Source: Mycoemilia scoparia (lineage: Eukaryota > Kickxellomycota > Kickxellomycetes > Kickxellales > Kickxellaceae). From it: a stretch of DNA of 48,909 bases. How positions within the stretch are numbered: the stretch's first letter is position 1; each line of letters starts with the position of its first letter. The translations under genes were made by a program, and so were the position numbers. This document shows, piece after piece, positions 40,510-48,909 of the stretch. A model generated the notes under the pieces. It was not told where the DNA came from and did no database searches. It saw only the letters and a program-made list of their open reading frames with translations. Location: the NCBI GenBank assembly GCA_027575805.1, contig JANBPU010000120.1, forward strand, positions 1 to 48,909, read 5' to 3'.

Positions 40510-41790
40510 ATAACCATCAGATCAAAATCAAGTTGTGGAGTTTGGATCAATGTCAACAATTTAAATCTAGAAGAATTGGATCAAATCAAAAGTCATGTGA
40601 TATCACGTGACGCTTTATTTGGAACTGATTCTTGGCTAGAACACCAATGTCAGTCGTTGTATCAAGCAAATTCAATTTAGTTGACCATTATATGGGCAAT
40701 AATTTTTGAAGGGTAAATTTTGGGGACCAGTGATTATAGGAGAATCACAGCCAAATGGATGTCCAGTTTTACTAGTGAACTTTCACCCTTCAAAAATTAT
40801 TGCCCATATAGTATTGATGATATTTTGATGCAACACAACAAATGAATTGCAGGCAATATCATAACCAGTGGTCTGTCAGAAACTGTACCAGGATATTCAG
40901 TTCTTCATTAGATATGGTGACTGCCTATTTTGTCAAAGGGTATTACTGATATGTTTTGATGGTAAGCGTGGTATTACAAACTCTGGTCACAATCTTTACA
41001 TCAATGCGGCGGCTCCGGGACGAAGACCTCTGAGTGGGCCAAATAAAGCCGAACTCACATTTGAGTATACATTTTTGATACAATTACTAGAATAAAGCGT
41101 CTACCGGCATCAGGAATATGTCTTCCTGCATTTGAATCACACGGATCACATTTATCACAACACATTCGCAATAGATTACTGGGGTATATCAAGCATTTGT
41201 GCAACATTCCCGAACTGAAGCTTCTTGAGACGCGCACCGGGCAATATGCCTCCTATTATCTTTGGAAAAGAGTGAGGTAGGTGCCTTACTCATACCTGGT
41301 CAGGTGCGCAGGTTTGTTTTAGCAGCTAGAATCAAGATGTAAACCTGACCATAAGCCAAAAATGCAGGGCTCAGCTTATTTGCTTCGGTAATAAGAGCGT
41401 TGCAGACATATTTGTGGACGGCGGCTTTCCTGATCAGGCAAGCACATTTTATAGCCAACGGGAGGCCAGCATTGCCGTCCCGTTGCATCAGGCATTAAAT
41501 CGACCAATCGGTATTTTCAAAAGATATTTGGTATTAAATACACATGTGGCATCTGAACATCTTTCAAAGCAATATTCTCCAATTATGTGCATGGCCATTG
41601 CTTTTCGCTTCAGCTCACACATGCCCATATGCATCCACTCATATTATCCCATATCCATTGTTGTTTGCGAAGAACCCTGTTATTATTGTTTGGTGGTCGA
41701 CCTTTGTATTGGTTTTCCTTCAATCAGGGTCATCTGTGCTAGAAACAGCCGAATGTTACTACAACATACCATTGTTTTAGCCTGTTGGCT
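40510..41790 (+). pseudogene. Unresolved gene or remnant: chain of coding-like islands
   Basis: Several forward segments read like protein but I could not join them by phase. They are about 40516-40680 (CGVWINVNNLNLEELDQIKS ... SRDALFGTDSWLEHQ), 40868-40960 (KLYQDIQFFIRYGDCLFCQR), 41090-41278 (QHIRNRLLGYIKHLCNIPEL ... YASYYLWKRV, donor AG|GTAGGT at 41278) and 41374-41500. In the last, one frame gives ADIFVDGGFPDQASTFYSQ and another gives ALQTYLWTAAFLIRQAHFIA. A final hydrophobic frame at 41650-41780 contains NPVIIVWWSTFVLVFLQ. MITE copy 9 lies between the first two. A very weak resemblance of the helical parts to the membrane region of RING peroxins (PEX2/10/12) is only a guess. It is either a multi-exon gene I failed to model or a decaying one. 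Confidence 0.3.
40693..40806 (+). mobile_element. MITE copy 9
   Basis: This 114-bp element is flanked by TATA on both sides, with ends beginning TGGGCAATAATTTTTGAAGG and its inverted counterpart. It is nearly identical to copy 8, apart from a one-base deletion and about three substitutions, which suggests recent spread. Confidence 0.85.
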
Positions 41791-41794
41791 CTGG

Positions 41795-41817
41795 TATATA
41801 TATATATATATATATAT
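41795..41817. repeat. (TA)n microsatellite
   Basis: This is an uninterrupted TA run of about 11 units ending in TATATGCA. It is simple-sequence DNA with no assigned role. Confidence 0.8.
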
Positions 41818-42438
41818 GCAACAAAGGGAATTATGATCCAATGAGCTGTGCAATTTTACAGTCGCATTCAAGGACCTTGAAAATAAACAGGCAAAATAGC
41901 AAAGTCACTAAGGGATTTTTAAGTTAAAGCTATCAAGAAAACATACCACGTGATATTCGCCCTAGATGACTGGTCCTTATACAGCCGATCTCCACACTAA
42001 AATATATGAGTTTTTTTGTGCCTCACCACGGCCTAGAGGGGTGAAAAGAAATGGCATGCGTAGAGTTACTTGTGGAGGTGGTATTGGTGGATAATGTGGT
42101 TTGATCTCCACGTAGTCTCGTGTCTACAGTGCATGGGGCAGGTTGCACCCAACGATCCGTTGGTCGCAGAAGGAAGTAACTGGAAAGAGGGTCGAGCTTT
42201 GTTTGTATTATTATAATGAGCTCACGGGAATGTGTCCTGTGTCAGATACAATCGTTGACTTTAATGGTTGGTTTTGTGCGTGAAGTGGATGGTATTGTCG
42301 GATGCACTATGCAAGGATCTGCTTAAAATATTTTGCCAAATGCATTTTGGTACATCTGGGTTGATCCTGTCGCATAAGTGTTGATCAGGATAACTCCACA
42401 CCCCGCTGTTCAGCAGGACAAGTGCTGCTGTGGTTCTA

Positions 42439-42645
42439 TTAAAGGCTTTTGACAACACCCTGCGCGTCCCAGTGTTGCCACATTTGATCGCAGTCATTTT
42501 TGTGCGGACTGAGTGCATTCCAAACATACATCAGGTGCTCGCAACTGTCGTGCTGATGCCACAGCGCACTGGAGGGGCCAGGGCGCGACAAGTATTGTTG
42601 TAAGCGAAATCTAGTCAGTGCACTTCCGACAGATTTCGCGCACAT
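42439..42645 (-). CDS. Possible small protein, 68 aa
   Basis: A reverse frame with a strong start context (CAAGAAAATGTGC) ends with tandem stops TAA TAG. The product starts MCAKSVGSALTRFRLQQYLS and has a Trp/His/Cys-rich C-terminal half (DSCEHLMYVWNALSPHKNDC, QMWQHWDAQG). A basic N-terminus with few acids would fit import into mitochondria. I recognise no family. Another reverse frame (42261-42527) overlaps it, so the coding assignment is tentative. Confidence 0.35.
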   Translation of the reverse strand: MCAKSVGSALTRFRLQQYLSRPGPSSALWHQHDSCEHLMYVWNALSPHKNDCDQMWQHWDAQGVVKSL

Positions 42646-43117
42646 TTTCTTGGTCTATTGTAAAGGCCGGTGGCTGCTGGTCGGGGCGAATAGACCAAGC
42701 AGCTTCGCTCACGGAGATTCCTGTCCACTAGTTTGCGGTTATTCAGACAGCTGTTTTGCTAGCCATTTGTTCAGTTTTTTTTCGCCCCACAAACAACTAT
42801 ATTAAGGAGGCCATTTGCCTTCAAGGACCTTAAAATTATTGCACTACTCTCATCCCCCACTTCTCTAACATTTATACACCTGTTGTTTAACACACCACTT
42901 TGGTAAGATTATGCTTTCTCCACCATCTTGGTGGCTGCTTTGTATGCCCAGCCGCTACGGCCAGGGGCCATAGTGATACATGCCACCAAGAAGTATACTT
43001 TGTTACTGTTGCTGAAGAATATATTAAACATTTTTTGCTGCGATTTCCATTTTTGCTGCTGTTTGTATATTACAGAAAGCATTCCCCTTGTAGCGTCCCT
43101 GAGGCTATATTCGATCA

Positions 43118-44953
43118 ATGGACAGGAAATCTCTTTCAGACTCGGCCTCTGCCGTCGAGGGGCGTAAGCTAGAGCAAAACCCCCACCCGCACCATCCTGT
43201 GGACACTGGGTATCCCGACGACGGTTACAGGTACGAAATGCCCTCTCCAACGCATGAGGGGGACAGCTACGACGAAAAGGGCGCCGCAAAGGTTTCTGGC
43301 GAGGCTGCTGGCGCACCCAGCGAAGAGCCCTCTAAGGCAGCCAGGATATTCCAAAAGTTTGCTTTGCGGCGCTGGCTCACACGTCTTGGTGGGCTCTACC
43401 GCAAACACAAGCCCTGGGTTCAGCTTGTCGGCTGGCTTATTGTAACCGGATATTTTATCGCAGCGCTGGCTATCCGTAATGTCACGCAGCTCAGCGACGT
43501 TCTTCCCTTAATTTTCTTCTATGCATTCATTACCCTCCGCCTTTTGTTCTGGAATGTGTCCATCAAATATGTCACCAGAGCCATCCGTTTCCTTTGGGAT
43601 AATCTGATCATGCGTCCCGCCCAGTACATACCGATGAAAATCCAGCTCACTGTGCTGTACTTGGCCCCCTTCGTCGCTTTCCTCATAATCGCACTTACAT
43701 TGTCCAAGAACGAGTACGGAGACAGGCTGAGCCGCCTCCAGGGCTTCCTCGGCATGGTTGTCATTATCTTCGTTATGGCCATGACCTCACGGCACCCAAC
43801 CCACATCCAATGGCACACTGTCGCCGTGGGCCAAACGCTTCAGCTCATTTTCGGCCTGATTGTTCTCAAGACAACCTGGGGATTCAGCTTCTTCCAATGG
43901 ATTGCCCAACGCACTGCCGATTTACTTCACTTTGGGTCCACTGGCTGTGCCTTCCTTCTGTCCGATGATATCTGCAAAAACTCAGGCTACTTCATGGTGA
44001 CCGTGTTCCCCGCGCTCATCTTCTTTGCGTCGCTAATCCAGATGGCCTACTACGTCGGGCTTTTGCAGTGGGTTGTCGCAAAGTCCTCGTGGCTCTTCAC
44101 GCGCGTTATGGACACCTCTGGTGCCGAATCGGTCGTTGCTGTCGCCTCTCCGTTTGTTGGCATGAGCGAGAACGCCCTTTTGGTCCGCACCTTCATCCCA
44201 CACATGACCGAGTCCGAGCTCCACACTGTTCTCGCCGCCGGCTTCTCGACCATTTCGGGCTCTGTGATGTCCGGCTACATTGCTATGGGCGTCCCCGTCG
44301 AGTACATCATCACGTCCTGCATTATGTCTGTCCCATGCTCCCTGGCCATGAGCAAGCTCAGGATCCCCGAGACCGAGGAGTCCATGACAAAGGGCAGAAC
44401 CATCGAACCCGAGTCTGAGGGCGACGAGCAGAATCTTTTGCACGCTGCAGGCAACGGTGCAAACAATGGTATGACACTGTGTCTCCTGATTGCCGCCACG
44501 ATCATCGCAGTTATCTCGCTCCTCAACCTTGTCAACTTCATCCTGACCTGGCTTGGCAACTACCTTACCATCCACGAGCTCACCATCCAGCTTATCCTGG
44601 GCTATGTCTTCTACCCCTTCACCTGGTTGCTCGGCGTAAGAAAGGAGGATGTCTTGGATGTCTCCCAGCTGCTTGCCACCAAGGTCATTGCCAACGAGTT
44701 TGTTGCCTACAAGACCCTTACTGCCGGCGCAGAGCCCCCTCTCAGAGAGACTATGGACCCCAGATCAAATATCATTGCCACGTTTGCTCTTTGCGGCTTT
44801 GCCAACATTGGGTCCATTGGTATTCAGGTTGGTTCCATCGGTGCCATTGCCCCCAACCGCAAGGGTGACTTGGCCCGCCTTGCCGTCAGCGCCTGTATTA
44901 CTGGCTTTGTTGCCACTTGTATGAGTGCTCTGATTGCTGGCATGCTCGTGTAA
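43118..44953 (+). CDS. Concentrative nucleoside transporter (CNT/SLC28 family)
   Basis: This single exon encodes 611 aa. The first ~100 residues are hydrophilic and cytosolic (DSASAVEGRKLEQNPHPHHP ... EEPSKAARIFQK), then come 10-12 hydrophobic segments. CNT hallmarks are present: GMVVIIFVMAMTSRHPTHIQ, WGFSFFQWIAQRTADLLHFG, FFASLIQMAYYVGLLQWVV, the GAESVVAVASPFVGMSENAL loop, LAAGFSTISGSVMSGYIAMG, NEFVAYKTL and the C-terminal GFANIGSIGIQVGSIGAIAP. In the known family these loops form the sodium- or proton-coupled nucleoside site at the plasma membrane. The upstream hydrophobic frame in poor context is not coding. Third codon positions are markedly C/G-rich compared with the neighbours, which suggests strong expression or a different evolutionary history. 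The length matches animal CNTs (about 600-690). Confidence 0.9.
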   Translation: MDRKSLSDSASAVEGRKLEQNPHPHHPVDTGYPDDGYRYEMPSPTHEGDSYDEKGAAKVSGEAAGAPSEEPSKAARIFQKFALRRWLTRLGGLYRKHKPWVQLVGWLIVTGYFIAALAIRNVTQLSDVLPLIFFYAFITLRLLFWNVSIKYVTRAIRFLWDNLIMRPAQYIPMKIQLTVLYLAPFVAFLIIALTLSKNEYGDRLSRLQGFLGMVVIIFVMAMTSRHPTHIQWHTVAVGQTLQLIFGLIVLKTTWGFSFFQWIAQRTADLLHFGSTGCAFLLSDDICKNSGYFMVTVFPALIFFASLIQMAYYVGLLQWVVAKSSWLFTRVMDTSGAESVVAVASPFVGMSENALLVRTFIPHMTESELHTVLAAGFSTISGSVMSGYIAMGVPVEYIITSCIMSVPCSLAMSKLRIPETEESMTKGRTIEPESEGDEQNLLHAAGNGANNGMTLCLLIAATIIAVISLLNLVNFILTWLGNYLTIHELTIQLILGYVFYPFTWLLGVRKEDVLDVSQLLATKVIANEFVAYKTLTAGAEPPLRETMDPRSNIIATFALCGFANIGSIGIQVGSIGAIAPNRKGDLARLAVSACITGFVATCMSALIAGMLV

Positions 44954-45531
44954 CTTTATATACTTTTCAAATAGTGCTATTTTTGGTTTAATTCTCATTC
45001 ACATAATCAAGTAGGATACATAATCTTCAAACAACTTGCAAACATTATTCCAGCCGTACATATACACATGACCAGGCTTCCTACATACTGCTAGCCAAAG
45101 ACGGTGTTTGAGAAATACTTTTGCAGAGACATGGAATGCATGGCTTGGGAAGATGTGCATATCAAATGTCAGCCGTTATAGCAGTTGGGATATTTTATAT
45201 TGGCGGGGCATTAGTTGGTCTGGGAATACGAAACAATCAAAGTGGCACAAAAGGGATGTTGTGGATGTGCTACTTCCAGAAGAATGATCTGGCTGCAAAA
45301 TGCCAATTGTTGTTCAATCCCATGTGATATTTGAACATCAGTTGAAGACCAGAGTGTTAAATTGGGCTGTTTATTGAACATTGCTGTTCGGCTGATTTAC
45401 TTTCGCTTGAATTTGCTACTTGTGTCGCACTCCCATTGTTGCTCACAAGTCACGCATGCTTTTACACATATATAAACTATATACTTTGGGTTTAGGCATT
45501 TATGTAGTAAGATAGGACCAAACAGCCTGTT
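44954..45531. other. Convergent 3' spacer
   Basis: This lies between the transporter and the small secreted-protein gene. A forward frame at 45136-45327 has one hydrophobic stretch (SAVIAVGIFYIGGALVGLGI) but no start context or partner exons; it is not called. Otherwise nothing is seen. Confidence 0.35.
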
Positions 45532-45895
45532 TTAAGACAAACAAACAATAAACAGTAGCAGCAGCGGTATTAACAGTATTGCAACGATGGCTGTGGCCAC
45601 CAGAAAAGGCGTGTCTGTGCCATTCTTGTTGGGGCTCTGTCAATATCGCGGGCCATCATAGACCCAGGTTGAGACAAATAAGGCCAAGTAGGCATATGGG
45701 TCTGGGGGCGACAGGAACATCGACTAGCGTCACGGTGCGGGTCTCATTTTGGCTATCGCCTTTTATTGGGTAGTAGACGTATCCGGGACGGTAGGGATCA
45801 TAGTAATAATAATAATCTTGTATATTAGCTGGCAGTGCCAGGCAAGTAGCAAATAGTGCAACAAAGAGAATGGCAATGAGAGTACAATGTTTCAT
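45532..45895 (-). CDS. Small secreted Tyr-rich protein, possible GPI-anchored isoform
   Basis: The unspliced frame 45895-45656 encodes 79 aa: a clear signal peptide (MKHCTLIAILFVALFATCLA), then LPANIQDYYYYYDPYRPGYV, an N-glycosylation site in SQNETRT, and a Thr/Val-rich tail ending in CLLGLICLNLGL. Just downstream, in the +1 frame, the acceptor ATTGACAG at 45637 opens a second exon-like stretch, 45636-45532. It encodes SPNKNGTDTP, then a long hydrophobic run (FLVATAIVAILLIPLLLLLF) ending six residues before the stop. That is exactly what a GPI-anchor signal looks like. A CTCAAC branch-like motif lies 32 nt before the acceptor. The only phase-0 donors are weak (GTGACG at about 45733, GTCGAT, GTTCCT), so the spliced form is uncertain. 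No family is recognised. Confidence 0.55.
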
Positions 45896-46754
45896 CTGAT
45901 TTGGAGGGTTAGAAGAGCAAATATAGATACAGAGCAATGAGTCGAGCTGAAGGGAATGGTATAAAATTTATATATAAGCTTCATTTGGCCAAAAACCATG
46001 GTGCTTGTTGTGTATATGTACTGCTGTAAAGGATGGACTGCATATTCGTTAGTAGGAGTTGAAAGTTTTAAAGTTTAAAGACCATATTGACAATATGGAA
46101 AAGAACATCGATGGATTTCCTTGGTTATAGTTAGCAGTAGCGGGTAGGCATACTATACAGGTGGTACCATTTCAATCCAACTTTTTTGCAGCCTCAGGAT
46201 TTTCATCAGTAAACCTGTATATTGAAAATGGCAGAATAGGCTTTATAGAATTTTCCAAGATGTTGAAGCTTTCATTGATCGTCTCAAAGCAGATGCCAGC
46301 TCCTGGCAAGTATTCGATGTTTTATGAACAAACGACAGTAAAGATGTGCCGTAGTGTAAGAAATGTCTAGGTTTTTAATATTCGTCGCGGGCTTTAAGGG
46401 CACTGATTTAGTTACAGATACCAATATTTTATAGGTACACACGCTTTAAGAGCGTGCGCATCAGAGTCATAAAAAGCCACATGATTAATACAATGTCAGC
46501 AAGTTAGATTTATAAAGTCGCATTTGGTAGCATCAATGTAGCAGGGATTATCTATAAGATCAAACGATGATGATTGATAATCATGCAAATCAGTGGTCAT
46601 AGCTTAATGAGATGCGTAAACAGGCTTTTTTAGATATTATTTAACACAAAAGCTATACAGCATGGCTGAAAAATGAATACAAATGACTTTCTATTAAAGA
46701 TAAGCTATCACATCAGCAGGAGTTGTGCTTTAAATAACCACCAAATACTTCTTT
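45896..46754. other. Spacer with an isolated exon-like segment
   Basis: A forward stretch at about 46234-46308, bounded by CAG and CAA|GTATTC, reads NRLYRIFQDVEAFIDRLKAD then ASSWQ, a helical, coding-like segment. I found no start or continuing exons, and another frame is also open there. The rest is AT-rich without features. Confidence 0.3.
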
Positions 46755-48240
46755 TTAATGGTATGCGATGTAGCGGTCATAGTCCTTTATGTTTAGAGGA
46801 GAATTTATAAACAGCGTCAACTCATTTAAAAAGCGATTGGTATTTGACCCTAAAAATGGTTCCAATTCCTTTCTCAGTCCGTTAGAGAACAAATTTGGAT
46901 TCCTAATAATATCAATGCGGGGCAACAAGGCCATGTATTAGCTATGAGAGTTCGAGGACAATACCATGAAATGTCATTTCGGACAAAATATATGTAAAAA
47001 GTATGTGGATATTCGTATAATAAAGGGCCATTCCACATTCCTTAGTGCGGAACTCAATAACATGCATTTTCATCTCAGATAACAGAATGTCAGGATGTAA
47101 CCCGATATTTTCCATAAAAACTTGCCTTTTGGTGTAGCCGGATATCATGTGAACGATAATACCAACATCGTTGAGTTTTGTTATGGCCTTGAGGTCTCTG
47201 TTCATCCACTCCTGAACTCGATCCTGCAATACCGCTGTCATCAATACTTCTATGGCATATATGGCTAGTGAGTTATAAAAGCCAAGTTAAACTTCAAGTT
47301 TTAACATGTGAAACCTTACATACCGGGGCTTATGTTGGGAGAGTCATGATTGTGCTTGGCTTGGCCACTTGGGTACACTGGCTTTAATCTTTGACTGTAT
47401 ACCATCCTAAATTTCCATGTCAGTGTATTTAGTTTTCAAGCACTTTGATAAATTAGCGTAAATTCAAGCAAGCTATAAACTACCTTCTTTTGTGGAATCG
47501 AGCTTCTTCGGTTTGTAAACGGCATTCTGTGTTTGAATTCCTTATACTTCGTGGGAGAATATTATTTCTAAGGGCATAGTTGGTACGTATTGGTTGGATG
47601 CTGGTACTTAGTCGCTGGTTTTGTGGATTTTGACTATATAGATCATAATTTTTGAAGGGTGAATTTTGGTGACCAATGATTATAGGGGCAATCCCAGCCA
47701 AATGGGTGTCCAGTTTTACTAATAAACATTCACCCTTCAAAAATAATTACCCATATGGATGATAGGTTTGTAATTTATATTTTACATGCTTGCTCAAGAT
47801 CATCATGGACATATCGCCATGCAAACAACTTACATAGAAATCACGCACTGCTTCATGGTACTCGTTTCATCATTCAGAGTAGATCCTTGTATCGTATAAT
47901 CATCGTATATGTCTTCAACAGCGTTGTATATTATTTTTGATATTGACCTGCGGCAAATTGGGCAATGTGTATCAATATCGATCCATTGCAATATACATCC
48001 CAGGCAAAAGAAATGCAGGCACTCATACAAAAACGCTTCTTCTGGACCTTCAATATTTGCCAAACATATGGGGCAGAGCTGATCCTGGCTTTCTTGCTTT
48101 TCGGATGATGTTGCATCATCTGCTTCGTAATCTCTATGTTGGCTACTATCACTCAAAGCTTCGTCTCTAGTATTTGTTTCCTGGTTCTTTTCCTGTGTAT
48201 CATTTATTCCTAGATACTTATCCTTCCCTTTAAAGCACAT
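46755..48240 (-). CDS. Topors-like RING-finger E3 ubiquitin ligase
   Basis: Five exons on the minus strand, 48240-47834, 47633-47484, 47406-47324, 47264-47126 and 46902-46755, encode 308 aa. A C3HC4 RING lies at 56-96 (C56, C59, C74, H76, C79, C82, C93, C96; CPIC ... CLHFFCLGC ... HCPIC), followed by ISKIIYNAVEDIYDDYTI as in Topors/ICP0-type ligases. The downstream part matches the Topors core: EARFHKRRMVYSQRL, EWMNRDLKAITKLND, VGIIVHMISGYTKRNPNLFS and LRKELEPFLGSNTNRFLNEL followed by TLFINSPLNIKDYDR. Known Topors acts as a nuclear E3 for ubiquitin and SUMO; animal forms carry a long RS-rich tail that is missing here. Intron 1 (200 nt) contains MITE copy 10 next to its acceptor. Introns 2 and 3 are 77 and 59 nt. 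Intron 4 (223 nt) has a GC donor (AG|GCAAGT), and its retention keeps the frame open for 60 more codons to 46942. Confidence 0.8.
47639..47753 (+). mobile_element. MITE copy 10 (inside a Topors-like intron)
   Basis: This 115-bp element has ends TAGATCATAATTTTTGAAGG and CCTTCAAAAATAATTACCCA, TA on both sides, and a standard interior (TTTTGGTGACCAATGATTAT). It is antisense to the host gene. Its left edge lies 4 bp from the AG acceptor (47635-47634) of intron 1, so the pyrimidine and branch region of that intron are MITE-derived. Confidence 0.8.
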
Positions 48241-48909
48241 TGAGATATTGGTTGTGGAGTTTTGCTATTATATTCTATTTCTAATATGTTATCGAATTAT
48301 GGTGTTAAGTACAATTGCTCTTTGAAGGTAAGCTTTAAAGTATAACGAATGATTTAATCAGATATGTGGATAGAATGTTTATTTTCAAGCCTTATTTATA
48401 AATACATGAGTGTTGGAATTGTTTAGTAGTGGTATCACTGGACAGTTGAATATACAAAGACTGTATTGTGAGATTATGGAACTAGAAATAGTGTAAGTTA
48501 TGGGTGTCGATTTTCTTGATAATGGCTGCATGCTGTAAACCGCAAAATTTATATGAAAGCAGGAAAAGTATATCTTACATTCCTTTATGGTATATATTAC
48601 AACATATATGCTAGTAAAATAAGGTCCGGTAATACAAATCTAGTAAGTATATATCAAAAATAATCCTTATCTAACATGGTACTGATTTGAATAATAAATA
48701 TAATATTGTTATAAATCATTCTGTGTTATTTGGAAAAAATACTGTTGTTTCGCTTATGCTTATTAAAACACAAAGTGGCTTATAAAATCAGTTTTAGCTT
48801 TCACAGACTTTTTTGAGTTAGCAAAAATTATTTCTACAAACACCATACATCCAAGTAAAACAAACCAAAGAATTACTTTGCGTGTAACATACAATAGAAA
48901 AACAGCTTC
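48241..48909. other. AT-rich 5' flank of the Topors-like gene
   Basis: No coding sequence, repeat or RNA gene is visible. It probably includes the promoter of the Topors-like gene. Confidence 0.4.

Larger units (their letters stand above)
40027..43117. other. 3-kb spacer with exon-like islands and a MITE
   Basis: The region contains MITE copy 9 (40693-40806), a TA repeat at about 41795-41817, the exon-like segments listed at 40510-41790, and a possible small reverse gene at 42439-42645. GC content rises from about 42300 towards the nucleoside-transporter gene. The last 300 bp include a likely TATA region (ACTATATTAAGG at about 42797). Confidence 0.4.

Noticed and set aside
44033..44575. 180-aa reverse and 116-129-aa forward frames within the CNT gene
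   Set aside because: They are shadows caused by the high third-position GC of the transporter gene; no motif supports them.
46942..47244. Independent 100-aa reverse gene
   Set aside because: Its first part is Topors exon 4, joined upstream by a phase-1 intron and downstream by a GC-AG intron to a segment matching the Topors core.
47480..47740. Separate reverse gene starting with the ATG inside MITE copy 10
   Set aside because: The first ~33 codons are the MITE itself; the remaining part joins in phase to the RING exon and to the downstream Topors exons, so it is better read as exon 2.

Overview
The window is nuclear DNA of a fungus, most likely an early-diverging lineage with AT-rich, gene-dense chromosomes. 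The evidence is the protein set (Pho80-type cyclin, Mgr3-like i-AAA adaptor, HAM1-like DUF protein, Dcp1, Arb1, TFIIE-alpha, Ctu2, uL13/Rpl16), short introns with near-canonical fungal sites, and intergenic DNA with no bacterial operon structure. The exact phylum cannot be fixed from the sequence alone; a Zoopagomycota/Mucoromycota-type genome is only an inference.

Layout, left to right: an AT-rich leader with ATTCTGAA/TTCAGAAT repeats; DCP1 (-) divergent from a large Ras GEF (+); a MITE-bearing spacer; a Pho80-like cyclin (+, one intron); a 1.4 kb spacer; a LanC-like protein (-) divergent from the ABCF ribosome-biogenesis ATPase ARB1 (+); a secreted CAP/PR-1 protein (+); TFIIE-alpha (+, four exons); CTU2 (-, six exons); a decayed gene (+); a HAM1-like protein (+, one intron); an Mgr3-like mitochondrial TPR protein (+); a second CAP/PR-1 protein (-); a full-length ABCC transporter (-, three exons); a small single-pass membrane protein (+); a disordered Ser-rich protein (-); RPL16/uL13 (-, intron after codon 7); an unresolved exon-rich region; a CNT-type nucleoside transporter (+); a small secreted, possibly GPI-anchored Tyr-rich protein (-); and a Topors-like RING E3 ligase (-, five exons).

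Most long genes are single-exon. I resolved about 18 introns by matching phase, splice consensus and conserved protein sequence. Three of them (two in TFIIE-alpha, one in the Topors-like gene) can only be read as GC-AG introns with the same AG|GCAAGT donor.

The most striking non-genic feature is a family of ~115-bp terminal-inverted-repeat elements (MITE-like, apparent TA target site). There are ten full-length copies and one fragment in 49 kb. One is nested in another, one sits at the 3' splice site of a Topors-like intron, and one begins 25 bp after the ABCC stop codon. The genes are housekeeping (mRNA decay, transcription, ribosome biogenesis, tRNA thiolation) mixed with secretory and membrane functions. 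I see no gene cluster acting as a single pathway, and no rRNA, tRNA or CRISPR.
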